Assembly: GCA_947456955.1 (NCBI GenBank)
Contig: CANGTQ010000011.1
Span: forward strand, 1 to 64,000
Length of the DNA: 64,000 bases
DNA from: Flavobacteriaceae bacterium
Lineage (GTDB): Bacteria; Bacteroidota; Bacteroidia; Flavobacteriales; Flavobacteriaceae
Direction of reading: 5' to 3'
Shown one piece after another: positions 1-9,061 of this stretch (positions within the stretch are counted from its first letter, which is position 1; each line of letters opens with the position of its first letter). Under the pieces are notes generated by a model. That model saw nothing but the letters and a program-made list of their open reading frames with translations, made no database searches and was not told the DNA's origin. The position numbers were made by a program, and so were the translations under genes.

Positions 1-21
1 ACCGCAAAAATAAGCAATTTA

Positions 22-112
22 TTCGGAGCTATTTCCTGCTATCCGCTTCAATCTTTTTATTTTTTTTCTTTAAAAAAATAAAAAGGATTTTCACTATTAT
101 CAGGGCTATGGC
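22..112. repeat. Long imperfect hairpin, candidate structured RNA or repeat
   Basis: A T-rich arm (50-66) pairs with an A-rich arm (72-89) over 17 base pairs with one bulged G. Flanking arms at 27-29 with 105-107 and at 35-38 with 101-104 extend the stem. There is no convincing reading frame. It could be the 3' end or body of a small RNA, a terminator, or a dispersed repeat. Orientation cannot be fixed from this copy alone. Confidence 0.4.
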
Positions 113-165
113 ATTGGTTTTCTTAAACTATAATTTGATTATATTTGCTCATATCATTTTCAAAA

Positions 166-1131
166 ATGAACAAAAAATCTATAATTTTTATTCTATTATC
201 TTTATTCTTTTTAAATCTTCATTCTCAAAAAAAGATGATTACACCAACTTATTTGCAAAAGGGCGACACAGTTGCCATCGTTTCTACCGCAAGAAAAAAC
301 ATTGACGACAACTTAAAACCTACTATTGATTTACTCGAGGGTTGGGGATTGACAGTCAAACTTGGAAAAACCATAGGTTTAGATTATTACCAATTGGCAG
401 GAACCGACGAACAACGCACGGCAGATTTTCAAGAACAAATAGACAATCCAAACATCAAAGCGATTTGGTGTGTTCGTGGTGGTTATGGTACGGTAAAAAT
501 TATCGATAAATTGGATTTTACCAAATTTAAACAAAACCCAAAATGGATTATTGGTTTTAGTGATGTAACCGTTTTGCATGGCCATTTGAATCGAATGGGA
601 ATTGAATCATTGCATGCTACCATGCCGGTTGCCATTCCGAGAGCGACTGATGAAGCCAAGAATTCGTTGTGTGCTGCTTTGTTTGGCGAGAAATTACAAT
701 ACACTTTAGAATGTGACGCCTTGAATCATAATGGAAAAGCAAAAGGTGAATTGGTTGGTGGAAATCTTTCTATTTTATACAGTTTGCTGGGTTCTAAATC
801 GGCGATTGATTGCGCTGATAAGATTCTTTTTATTGAAGACTTGGATGAATATTTATATCATGTAGACCGAATGATGATGAACCTTAAACGCAATGGGTGT
901 TTGCAAAGTTTGAAAGGTATTATTGTTGGCGCCATGACGGAAATGAAAGACAACGAAATTCCATGGGGAAGAAATGCACTTGAAATCATTGAAGACAACG
1001 TCAAAGGATTAAACATTCCAATAATTTATAATTTTCCTGCTGGACATATCAGGGATAATAGGGCATTGATTTTTGGAAGACAAGTTTCGATGGAAGTCAA
1101 TGAAAAAGAAAGTAAAGTAGTTTTTGAATGA
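166..1131 (+). CDS. LD-carboxypeptidase, S66 (LdcA/MccF) family
   Basis: Probable LD-carboxypeptidase, which trims the terminal D-Ala from tetrapeptide stems during peptidoglycan recycling. The 321-residue protein starts with a hydrophobic, signal-like segment (residues 5-20). The family triad is visible: Ser132 in GFSDVT, Glu224 in FIEDLDE and His294 in PAGH. The RGGYG motif lies at 104-108. A TTG 21 bases upstream also opens the frame, but the ATG at 166 begins a clean signal peptide and is preferred. The next gene, yraN, is 87 bases downstream across a repeat-rich gap. The export signal suggests it acts outside the cytoplasm, unlike E. coli LdcA; that is inference. MccF-like immunity functions in this family cannot be excluded. 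Confidence 0.85.
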   Translation: MNKKSIIFILLSLFFLNLHSQKKMITPTYLQKGDTVAIVSTARKNIDDNLKPTIDLLEGWGLTVKLGKTIGLDYYQLAGTDEQRTADFQEQIDNPNIKAIWCVRGGYGTVKIIDKLDFTKFKQNPKWIIGFSDVTVLHGHLNRMGIESLHATMPVAIPRATDEAKNSLCAALFGEKLQYTLECDALNHNGKAKGELVGGNLSILYSLLGSKSAIDCADKILFIEDLDEYLYHVDRMMMNLKRNGCLQSLKGIIVGAMTEMKDNEIPWGRNALEIIEDNVKGLNIPIIYNFPAGHIRDNRALIFGRQVSMEVNEKESKVVFE

Positions 1132-1183
1132 TTTTAAACATTAAGAAGTTAAGCAAAATTAAGGATTTCATTAAGCATTACAC

Positions 1184-1209
1184 CTGAATACTGCGACTGA
1201 ATACTGAAC
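1184..1209. repeat. 13-bp tandem repeat before yraN
   Basis: Two copies of a CTGAATACTGCGA-type 13-mer lie in tandem, ending 9 bases before the yraN start codon. A near-identical 13-mer array sits immediately before the start of the histidine kinase gene at 46752-46787. Confidence 0.6.
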
Positions 1210-1218
1210 ACTATTTAC

Positions 1219-1578
1219 ATGGCAGAACACAACGAACTTGGAAAATTTGGTGAAGAATTGGCTGTAGAATTTCTGCAACAAAACGGCTATGATATTCTAG
1301 AAACCAACTGGACATTTCAAAAAGCTGAGATTGATATCATCGCTCAAAAAGATAGCACAATAGCTGTTATTGAGGTCAAAACACGTTCGAGCATTGACTT
1401 TGGCTTGCCTCAGGATTTTGTGAAACCAAAGAAAATCCAATTGTTAGTCAAAGCCGTAAATGAATACATAGTTTCAAATGATTTAGATGTTGACGTTCGC
1501 TTTGATATAATTGCAATATACAAAGAAGACAATACTTATAAAATAGAACATTTTGAAGATGGTTTTTATCATTTTTAA
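1219..1578 (+). CDS. YraN family (UPF0102) nuclease-like protein
   Basis: This 119-residue protein matches the usual length of the YraN/UPF0102 family. It has the N-terminal GKFGEELA motif (residues 8-15) and the PD-(D/E)XK-like core: E37 and D39 in EIDII, then E52-V53-K54 in IEVKTRSS. The fold resembles Holliday junction resolvases and restriction enzymes, but the physiological role is not established. It is monocistronic here, with LD-carboxypeptidase upstream and a secreted metallopeptidase downstream. The family assignment is secure; activity is inferred from the catalytic residues. Confidence 0.88.
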   Translation: MAEHNELGKFGEELAVEFLQQNGYDILETNWTFQKAEIDIIAQKDSTIAVIEVKTRSSIDFGLPQDFVKPKKIQLLVKAVNEYIVSNDLDVDVRFDIIAIYKEDNTYKIEHFEDGFYHF

Positions 1579-1608
1579 TTAAACAAATCTTAAAAAAATA
1601 ATACAAAA

Positions 1609-1638
1609 TTTGTTTTATACTGAATTTCAATAACTTTA
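1609..1638 (+). promoter_or_regulatory. Bacteroidetes-type promoter of the metallopeptidase gene
   Basis: TTTG at 1609-1612 is followed after 18 bases by TAACTTTA at 1631-1638. This matches the TTTG/TAnnTTTG consensus except for the last base. The start codon is at 1661. Confidence 0.55.
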
Positions 1639-1660
1639 CAAAAAAATCCCTTTTTATACT

Positions 1661-3844
1661 ATGAAAAAACACCTACTAGTAACCTCTTTGTTTTGTTTGG
1701 CAAATTTGTTTGCGCAAAATAAAGTAGCTGAAAAAGTGTCAGAATTGCAAGGCTTAAAAGCCAGCTTTAGACCAATTTCTGTTTTAACTGTAAATCCAAA
1801 CACTATCGATAGCGATGTAAACAAAGTTGTTGATGGAGCAACTTTAGCCACAATAAAGTTCGAAAAAATCAACGAGATTGTTACTAATCAATATGGAACT
1901 ATAGAATTAGAAATCCCATACCAAAACCAAAATATTTTGGTGCTTTTGTATAAAGTAAATCCTTTTTTAGAAGGGTTTCATGTAGACACAAATAAAGATA
2001 AAAACATCGGCTATCAAAAAGGAGTTTACTATCGTGGTATTATAAAAGGAGAACCTAATTCTGTTTCTGCTTTTAACTTTTTTAATGGAGAATTTAACGG
2101 AATCATTTCTAGTTCGGAATTAGGGAATATTGTTGTTGGAAAATTAAATAAAGTAAACAACCAATCTGACTATATTGTATACTCTGATGCTAAAATGAAA
2201 GTTTTAAATGATTTTGATTGTCATGTTAAAGATGACACAATTACTAACAATTCAGATGAACATCAAAATAAGAGTGGCAATGTTGTTAATAGTACACGAT
2301 GTGTTTCCTTTTATTTTGAAATAGATAATAATATCTATATTCAAAACGGAAGCAATACCACAACCACTTCCAATTGGATGACTTCTCTTTTTAATAACAT
2401 ACAAACCCTTTTTGATAATGATGGAATCTCAACGGGATTAAAATCAATTTTTATATGGACAGATGCTGATCCTTATGAAGGAGTTGGAACCTCGTCGGGA
2501 ACTTACCTAACAACTTTTAGGGATTTAAGACCTGTTTTTGATGGTGATGTTGGTCAATTAATAGGTATAGATCCAGGCGGGCTAGGTGGAGTTGCCTTTT
2601 TAAATACAATGTGTACACAAAATAATTACAGTTATTCAGATATCAACAGTCTAGTGTTTTCAATTGTGCCAATTTATTCTTGGCCTGTTCAAGTAATTAC
2701 ACATGAATTTGGACATTCTCTTGGTTCACCTCACACTCATAGATGTTCGTGGAATGGAAATAATACTTCTATTGATGGTTGCGGAACACAAGCAGGATTT
2801 ACAGAAGGGAGTTGTTCAATAGGACCAATTCCTTTGCCAGCTGATAAAGGAACTATAATGAGTTATTGCCATTTAATTTCAGGAGTTGGAATCAGTTTTA
2901 ACAACGGATTTGGTCCACAACCAGCAGCTCTCATCTTAAATAATGTCAATAATAAAACTTGTTTGGCTTTTGATTGTATGAGTAGTTGTCCTAATACAAT
3001 AACCGAAGTCACACAGTCAAATATTACAAGTTCTTCTGTTTTAGTTTCATGGACAGATATAGGATCAGCAACCTCATGGCAGGTTTCAGCAACGCCATTT
3101 GGATCGACTAATATTATTTGGAATACAGTTACAACAAATACTTACACCGTAACTGGTCTTAACCCGAATGTATATTATCAAGTAAGAGTAAGACCATTTT
3201 GCAGCGGAATTGAACCTGCGCAAATGGAAAATATTATAGCTACTTCAGCAATAAACGACTGTTCTCAAACCCCATTTACTGATACAGGTGGAACTACGGA
3301 TAATTACACCGATATGGAAACTTGGACGAGAACTTTTAGACCTAATAATCCTGGATTAAAAATAAGAATCAATTTTATTAGTTTTAATCTCGAGGCTAAT
3401 TATGACTATTTATACATCTATAATGGGCCAGATGAATTTTCAGCGCCATTAACACCTAACGGATTAACAGGTACTTCAAGCCCGGGAATATTCAACTCTA
3501 CTGCTTTTGATGGATCTTTAACGGTTAAATTTGTCTCTGATGAGGCTGAAGTTCGATCGGGTTGGAATGCCACTATAATTTGCACCGGAACATTAGGTGT
3601 TGAAGACGCGGATTTCTTGGATTATAGTTATTATCCAAATCCAACAACCGGAAATGTAGCTATCACTTCAAAAGATGCCATTACCGAAGTTATCGTTTAT
3701 AACGTTCAAGGCCAATTGTTATATAACCAAAAAATGAATGAGTTAAGTACTAATGTTGATATCTCCCAATTTGCTTCCGGAACGTATTTTTTCAAATTAA
3801 AGATTAATAATAAAGAAGCTAATTTCAAAATATTGAAAATGTAG
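1661..3844 (+). CDS. Secreted metzincin metallopeptidase with FN3, CUB-like and T9SS sorting domains
   Basis: Secreted zinc peptidase of 727 residues. The signal peptide spans residues 1-19 (ending LFAQ). The catalytic domain has the metzincin motif HExxHxxGxxH with H348, H352 and H358, and a Met-turn around M400 in TIMSYCH, as in reprolysin-like enzymes. A fibronectin type III domain follows (about 445-535), then a CUB-like domain with the DYLYIYNGP signature (about 540-650). The C-terminal 70 residues form a type A T9SS sorting domain beginning YYPNPTTG. It is therefore expected to be exported by Sec, then secreted or attached by the type IX system used by gliding Bacteroidetes. The substrate is unknown. 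The gene is alone and ends in a strong terminator. Confidence 0.9.
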   Translation: MKKHLLVTSLFCLANLFAQNKVAEKVSELQGLKASFRPISVLTVNPNTIDSDVNKVVDGATLATIKFEKINEIVTNQYGTIELEIPYQNQNILVLLYKVNPFLEGFHVDTNKDKNIGYQKGVYYRGIIKGEPNSVSAFNFFNGEFNGIISSSELGNIVVGKLNKVNNQSDYIVYSDAKMKVLNDFDCHVKDDTITNNSDEHQNKSGNVVNSTRCVSFYFEIDNNIYIQNGSNTTTTSNWMTSLFNNIQTLFDNDGISTGLKSIFIWTDADPYEGVGTSSGTYLTTFRDLRPVFDGDVGQLIGIDPGGLGGVAFLNTMCTQNNYSYSDINSLVFSIVPIYSWPVQVITHEFGHSLGSPHTHRCSWNGNNTSIDGCGTQAGFTEGSCSIGPIPLPADKGTIMSYCHLISGVGISFNNGFGPQPAALILNNVNNKTCLAFDCMSSCPNTITEVTQSNITSSSVLVSWTDIGSATSWQVSATPFGSTNIIWNTVTTNTYTVTGLNPNVYYQVRVRPFCSGIEPAQMENIIATSAINDCSQTPFTDTGGTTDNYTDMETWTRTFRPNNPGLKIRINFISFNLEANYDYLYIYNGPDEFSAPLTPNGLTGTSSPGIFNSTAFDGSLTVKFVSDEAEVRSGWNATIICTGTLGVEDADFLDYSYYPNPTTGNVAITSKDAITEVIVYNVQGQLLYNQKMNELSTNVDISQFASGTYFFKLKINNKEANFKILKM

Positions 3845-3886
3845 ATATAGGTTTAACCATATAAGTCATTTAAGTTTCATTTAAGT

Positions 3887-3920
3887 AAAAGGCGTTTCAA
3901 TTTTAGTGAACGCCTTTTTT
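3887..3920. terminator. Hairpin terminator between the metallopeptidase and mfd genes
   Basis: AAAAGGCGTT (3887-3896) and AACGCCTTTT (from 3909) form a perfect 10-bp stem with a 12-base loop. T-rich and A-rich flanks on the two sides suit termination in both directions for these convergent genes. Confidence 0.85.
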
Positions 3921-3962
3921 GTAGACTTTTTTTCTTTTTTTACTTATAGGGTTCAAAACCTA

Positions 3963-6900
3963 TTATTGTTTCATCAACTCCATAAACTCCAAGGCTCTGT
4001 TTATAGATTTTACATTCTCAAAAGTGATGAGTAATCGCAGCCCGTTTTTGGTGTCTTTCTCTTTCATTTTACAAATGTTCCCATGCTGTTGAACAAATTG
4101 TAACATGTGTCTAAATTGCTTCGAATTGTAATAATCCGATTGCTGATCGCCCACAAAATAGCCTATCAATTTTCCCTGCTTCATGATGATTTTTTCGATT
4201 CCCATATGGGTAGCAATCCATTTGATGCGGATACTGTTTAATAAGGCGCTGGCTTCTTTTGGCAACGGACCAAAACGGTCAATTAGTTTGTTTTCGTAGG
4301 CCAATAAACCTGCTTCATCTTTAACGCTCCCTAGTTCATTATACAAATTCAAACGTTCCGTAATGTTATTAATGTATTCGTCTGGGAATAGTAATTCGAA
4401 ATCGGTGTCAATCTGTAATTCTTTTACATATTCCTTATTTTCATACGCATTCCCGTCATCGTATAAGTCTTTGAATTCGTTTTCTTTTAACTCTTCGATA
4501 GCTTCATTCATGATTTTCTGATAGGTTTCAAAACCGATTTCATTGATAAATCCACTTTGCTCTCCACCTAGTAAATCTCCGGCGCCACGAATTTCCAAAT
4601 CCTTCATGGCAATGTTAAATCCGCTTCCCAATTCACTGAATTGTTCCAATGCCTGAATACGTTTCCGTGCATCATCAGTCATCACCGAATAAGGAGGACA
4701 GATAAAATAACAGAATGCTTTTTTATTACTTCGCCCAACTCGACCACGCATTTGATGCAAATCGGACAACCCAAAATTATTCGCATTATTGATAAAAATT
4801 GTATTTGCATTGGGTACATCCAAACCACTTTCGATAATAGTTGTCGCCACCAAAACATCGAATTCGCCATTCATAAAACCAAGCATCAGCTCTTCTAATT
4901 TGTTGCCTTCAATTTGGCCGTGACCGATTCCAACGCGGGCATCAGGAACCAATCGCTGAATCATTCCGGCAATTTCCTTGATGTTTTCGATTCGGTTATT
5001 GATAAAGAAAACCTGCCCGTTTCTTTGAATTTCATACGAAACAGCATCACGGATTAATTCTTCATTAAAACCAACAACCTGTGATTCGATAGGATAACGG
5101 TTTGGCGGAGCCGTTGTGATAACCGATAAATCACGGGCAGCCATCAACGAAAACTGTAAAGTTCTAGGTATTGGAGTTGCTGTCAAAGTCAGCGTGTCAA
5201 CATTGGCCGCAATGGTTTTCAGTTTGTCTTTTACGTTTACGCCAAACTTTTGTTCTTCATCCACAATCAGCAAGCCTAAATCTTTGAAGACTACATTTTT
5301 ATTCACCAATTGATGCGTTCCTATCAGAATATCTAATTTTCCGGAAGCTAAATCTTCTATTGTTTTTGCTTTTTCTTTAGCTGTTCTGAAACGATTTAAA
5401 TAGCCAATATTGACCGGCATGTCTTTTAACCTTTCGGTAAACGTTCGGTAATGTTGGTACGCCAAAATAGTAGTGGGCACTAAAACGGCAACCTGCTTAC
5501 TATTATCGACCGCTTTAAAAGCCGCTCTAATGGCCACTTCCGTTTTTCCGAAACCTACATCACCACAAACCAATCGGTCCATTGGACGATCTTTTTCCAT
5601 ATCGGCTTTGACGTCTTGAGTCGCTGTAATTTGATCGGGAGTATCTTCATATATGAAGGAACTTTCCAACTCTTTCTGCAGATAACTGTCAGGTGCGCAG
5701 GCAAAACCTTTTTCCAAACGTCGCTTTGCATAAAGCTGTATCAAATTAAAAGCAATGTGTTTGACACGTGCTTTGGTTTTTTGTTTTAAGGTTTTCCAGG
5801 CATTTGAACCGAGTTTGTAAATCTTTGGCGGTGTCCCGTCTTTTCCGGTGTATTTTGAAATTTTGTGTAACGAATGAATGCTTACATAAACAATATCATT
5901 ATCGGCGTAAGCGAGTTTTATCGCTTCTTGTGTTTTGCCTTCAACTTGTATTTTCTGCAATCCGCCAAACTTACCAATTCCGTGGTCGATGTGCGTTACA
6001 TAATCGCCAACAGACAAGGAATTCAATTCTTTTAGCGTAAGCGTCTGCTTTTTTGAATAGCCGTTTTTAATGTTAAATTTATGGTATCGTTCAAAAATCT
6101 GATGGTCAGTATAACAGGCAATTTGGTTTTCTTCGTCAATGAAACCTTGGTATAAAGAGGAAACCATCGTATGATATTGCTTGCGTACATTCTCGTGATT
6201 GGTTTCGTCTAAGCTTTCAAAAATATCATGAAAACGATTGGCCTGCGCTTCATTGGAACAGAACAAATAATTGGTATACCCGTTAAAATGATTATCACTC
6301 AAATTGTTCAGCAGCAAGTCAAATTGCTTGTTGAAGGAAGGCTGAGGTTGTATGTGAAATTCAAACGTTTTTGTTGTTTTGAAAAAAGGTTTATTCGACA
6401 ATTCGATGATAGAAAAATCCAAAGCCTTGCGTAAAAATGTTTCCTGATTCAAGAACAAATGTTCTGGTGAAGCGTGCTTTACCTCTTTAGAAAGTTTGTC
6501 AAAAGTTTCTATCGCTTTGCTAAAAAGTTTGTCTAATTGCGAAGTCAGAAACTCGGTGTTTTCAATACACAAAACGGTTTTATCACTGATATATTCTAAA
6601 AAACTTTCACGTGTCATTACGACATTTGAGGAATCGATGAATTTATTTTCCAGATTGGGAATAATGGTAATCTTAGTTTGCTTTTCAAGCGAAAGTTGGG
6701 TTTCGACATCAAAGGTTCGGATGCTATCTACTTCATTACCAAAAAACTCGATACGATACGGATTGTCATTCGAAAAAGAAAACACATCCAAAATTCCGCC
6801 ACGAACAGAAAATTCTCCGGGTTCTGTAATGAAATCAACGCGTTTGAATTCGTATTCAAACAACACCTCGTTGATAAAATCGATGGTAACGGTTTCGCCA

Positions 6901-7367
6901 ACGGAAATTTTCAAGGTGTTTTTTTCGAGGTCTTTTCGGGTAACCACTTTTTCAAAAAGCGCTTCGGGATACGTAACAATTACGGCTGGTTTTTTGCGTG
7001 AATTGATTCGGTTCAACACTTCGGAACGTAATAGAATATTAGCGTTATCGGTTTCTTCAATTTGGTACGGACGTCGATAAGAGCTTGGATAAAACAACAC
7101 GTCATTTGCGCCAATCATTTGTTCCAAATCGTTTAAATAATAGGCTGCTTCTTCTTTTTCGTTAAAGATTAACAGAAAAGGTTTGTCGCTTTGCTTGAAA
7201 ATTGCCTGAAATACAAATGAAAATGATGAGCCCAAAAGTCCTTTTAACTGTATTGTATTTAAAGGATATTGATCCGCCAGTTCGCTATCGCTCGTGCAAA
7301 GTGTATCTACTATTTGTTTGACTTTCGTCGAATGGAGATAACCGTTGTATAATGAAGTTAAACTCAA
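3963..7367 (-). CDS. mfd: Transcription-repair coupling factor
   Basis: Mfd displaces RNA polymerase stalled at DNA lesions and recruits UvrA for nucleotide excision repair. The 1134 residues are close to the 1148 of E. coli Mfd. Visible parts are the N-terminal UvrB-like region, the CarD-like RNA polymerase interaction domain (YVTHIDHGIGKFGG, about residue 455), Walker A GDVGFGKT (602-609), the DEEQ Walker B box (703-706), the helicase motif TLTATPIPRTL, the arginine-finger region QMRGRVGRS, and a C-terminal TRCF domain. The start codon lies 2 bases beyond the stop of the lipoprotein gene upstream, so the two are probably co-transcribed. All expected motifs are intact. Confidence 0.97.
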   Translation of the reverse strand: MSLTSLYNGYLHSTKVKQIVDTLCTSDSELADQYPLNTIQLKGLLGSSFSFVFQAIFKQSDKPFLLIFNEKEEAAYYLNDLEQMIGANDVLFYPSSYRRPYQIEETDNANILLRSEVLNRINSRKKPAVIVTYPEALFEKVVTRKDLEKNTLKISVGETVTIDFINEVLFEYEFKRVDFITEPGEFSVRGGILDVFSFSNDNPYRIEFFGNEVDSIRTFDVETQLSLEKQTKITIIPNLENKFIDSSNVVMTRESFLEYISDKTVLCIENTEFLTSQLDKLFSKAIETFDKLSKEVKHASPEHLFLNQETFLRKALDFSIIELSNKPFFKTTKTFEFHIQPQPSFNKQFDLLLNNLSDNHFNGYTNYLFCSNEAQANRFHDIFESLDETNHENVRKQYHTMVSSLYQGFIDEENQIACYTDHQIFERYHKFNIKNGYSKKQTLTLKELNSLSVGDYVTHIDHGIGKFGGLQKIQVEGKTQEAIKLAYADNDIVYVSIHSLHKISKYTGKDGTPPKIYKLGSNAWKTLKQKTKARVKHIAFNLIQLYAKRRLEKGFACAPDSYLQKELESSFIYEDTPDQITATQDVKADMEKDRPMDRLVCGDVGFGKTEVAIRAAFKAVDNSKQVAVLVPTTILAYQHYRTFTERLKDMPVNIGYLNRFRTAKEKAKTIEDLASGKLDILIGTHQLVNKNVVFKDLGLLIVDEEQKFGVNVKDKLKTIAANVDTLTLTATPIPRTLQFSLMAARDLSVITTAPPNRYPIESQVVGFNEELIRDAVSYEIQRNGQVFFINNRIENIKEIAGMIQRLVPDARVGIGHGQIEGNKLEELMLGFMNGEFDVLVATTIIESGLDVPNANTIFINNANNFGLSDLHQMRGRVGRSNKKAFCYFICPPYSVMTDDARKRIQALEQFSELGSGFNIAMKDLEIRGAGDLLGGEQSGFINEIGFETYQKIMNEAIEELKENEFKDLYDDGNAYENKEYVKELQIDTDFELLFPDEYINNITERLNLYNELGSVKDEAGLLAYENKLIDRFGPLPKEASALLNSIRIKWIATHMGIEKIIMKQGKLIGYFVGDQQSDYYNSKQFRHMLQFVQQHGNICKMKEKDTKNGLRLLITFENVKSINRALEFMELMKQ

Positions 7368-7369
7368 AC

Positions 7370-7963
7370 TTATTTTATAATTTTTAGTTCTGGATTGTTC
7401 GGAATAGCTCTGGTAGTATCTAACATTCGTATCATATCGCCTTCGCCATCTTCCATTTTGATTTCGCTTTTACGTTTGATTTCGTCCAATTGCCATTGCA
7501 TTGAAGCAACTTCGGCATTAATTTCTTGTGCTAATTGTACAATCTTTTTATCGGGAATTTGATTTAAATGAATGTATAAATTTATAGCATTGATTTTGGT
7601 GGTTATTACGGCAATTCTGCTTTTTATTTCTGGCAGATTGTACTTTATAGGAATGTTGTTGTTTAATTCTGCGGTTCTTTTGGAAAGTGTTTTGGCTTTT
7701 TGCTGAAAGGCCCCAATGCTACTTTTGGGTTTTTGTCCTAACTCATTCAGAAATACGCGCCATTCTACCCAATTGGTAGTCAATTCTCTTGCCGTTTCGT
7801 TTATGGGTTGTGCATTGAAGTTCCAACCTTTATTGATATTGGTAAATATAGCATCTCTTTTCAGCATTTCTTTTTTTTGTTCCAAGGCACGAACTTTTGG
7901 GTCTTCCTGGCAAGAAGAAAGAAATACCAATAGCAATAGTAATGTCGAAAAAGATAATTTCAT
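7370..7963 (-). CDS. Uncharacterised lipoprotein upstream of mfd
   Basis: A 197-residue protein with a lipoprotein signal peptide ending in the lipobox LSSC (Cys18), so it is probably anchored in a membrane facing the periplasm. The mature part is helical and charged, with heptad-like stretches around residues 100-180, and contains no catalytic motif I recognise. It is the first gene of a two-gene unit with mfd (2-base gap). The link to DNA repair may be only transcriptional, through the shared promoter upstream. I do not assign a function. Confidence 0.75.
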   Translation of the reverse strand: MKLSFSTLLLLLVFLSSCQEDPKVRALEQKKEMLKRDAIFTNINKGWNFNAQPINETARELTTNWVEWRVFLNELGQKPKSSIGAFQQKAKTLSKRTAELNNNIPIKYNLPEIKSRIAVITTKINAINLYIHLNQIPDKKIVQLAQEINAEVASMQWQLDEIKRKSEIKMEDGEGDMIRMLDTTRAIPNNPELKIIK

Positions 7964-7981
7964 GGAAAGGCATTAAAGACA

Positions 7982-7997
7982 CAAAGGTACAAAGGTA
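7982..7997 (-). promoter_or_regulatory. Two tandem -7 boxes for the lipoprotein-mfd operon
   Basis: On the minus strand the perfect -7 element TACCTTTG occurs twice back to back (7997-7990 and 7989-7982), 19 to 34 bases before the lipoprotein start. No clear -33 TTTG is seen at the right distance. Confidence 0.55.
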
Positions 7998-8089
7998 AAA
8001 GGAAACTTTAGTAAGATGTAGTTAAAGGGATTATAATTTTATTAAAAAGAAAACAGCAGTTTAGCAGAAGTTACTTTTTGTAAAAAAGG

Positions 8090-8097
8090 TATCTTTG
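8090..8097 (+). promoter_or_regulatory. -7 promoter element of the epimerase gene
   Basis: TATCTTTG is a perfect TAnnTTTG match, 25 bases before the start codon. The -33 element is not clear. Confidence 0.5.
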
Positions 8098-8122
8098 CGG
8101 AACAAATAAACAGCACTACTAC

Positions 8123-9061
8123 ATGAGTACAAAAATCCTAATCATCGGAGCTTGCGGGCAAATTGGAACCGAGCTGACACAAAAGCTAAGAAGCATTTAT
8201 GGCAATGACAATGTTATTGCTTCCGATATCAGAAAACTGAATAACGACATTGTAAATAATGGTATTTTTGAAGTGGTAAATGCTTTAGATTACAATCAGA
8301 TTGAGCATTTAATTGAGCAATATCAAATTACGGATGTTTATTTGATGGCAGCTTTGCTTTCGGCAACGGCAGAAAAAAATCCGGCATTTGCCTGGGATTT
8401 GAATATGAATTCGTTGTTTCACGTTTTGAATCTGGCGAAAGCCAAAAAGATAAAAAAGATATTCTGGCCATCGAGCATCGCTGTTTTTGGACCAACAACA
8501 CCAAGAATTAATACGCCACAATATACCATCATGGAACCAACAACCGTTTACGGAATTAGTAAACAAACGGGCGAAAGATGGTGTGAATATTACCATCATG
8601 TTTACGGTGTGGATGTGAGAAGTATTCGTTATCCGGGTTTGATTAGCTGGTCGACTGAACCTGGCGGCGGGACGACAGATTATGCCGTTGATATTTATCA
8701 CAAAGCTTTGAAAGACGGAAAATACGAATGCTTCCTTTCTTCAGCAACGGCTTTGCCAATGATGTATATGGATGATGCTATTAGAGCTACGATAGAAATC
8801 ATGCAGGCATCAAGTGAGCAAATTAAGATTCGTTCTTCTTATAATTTGTCAGGGATAAGTTTTACACCAGCTGAAATTGCTGAAGAGATTAAAAAACATA
8901 TTCCTGATTTTACGATTTCCTGTAAGCCGGATTTTCGTCAGAAGATTGCCGATAGTTGGCCTGCTTCTATTGATGATAGTTATGCCAGGGAACACTGGCA
9001 TTGGAAGCATAAATTTGGTTTAGCTTCGATGACAAAAGAAATGTTAGAACATTTGAAATAA
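8123..9061 (+). CDS. NAD-dependent epimerase/dehydratase, L-threonine dehydrogenase-like
   Basis: A 312-residue extended short-chain dehydrogenase. The NAD-binding glycine motif GACGQIG is at residues 8-14, and the catalytic YxxxK appears as YGISK. The later segment RSIRYPGLISW with the TDYAVDIYHKAL pattern resembles the SDR-type L-threonine 3-dehydrogenases of Bacteroidetes and archaea, which oxidise threonine to 2-amino-3-ketobutyrate. That substrate is inferred from motif resemblance; a sugar-nucleotide epimerase is the alternative. The gene is alone under its own -7 element, and its stop codon directly abuts the end of the convergent SnoaL-like gene. Confidence 0.8.
   Translation: MSTKILIIGACGQIGTELTQKLRSIYGNDNVIASDIRKLNNDIVNNGIFEVVNALDYNQIEHLIEQYQITDVYLMAALLSATAEKNPAFAWDLNMNSLFHVLNLAKAKKIKKIFWPSSIAVFGPTTPRINTPQYTIMEPTTVYGISKQTGERWCEYYHHVYGVDVRSIRYPGLISWSTEPGGGTTDYAVDIYHKALKDGKYECFLSSATALPMMYMDDAIRATIEIMQASSEQIKIRSSYNLSGISFTPAEIAEEIKKHIPDFTISCKPDFRQKIADSWPASIDDSYAREHWHWKHKFGLASMTKEMLEHLK

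Noticed and set aside
6496..7080. 194-codon plus-strand frame opposite mfd
   Set aside because: It is antisense to an intact mfd coding region with no start signals or recognisable domain, so a shadow frame.
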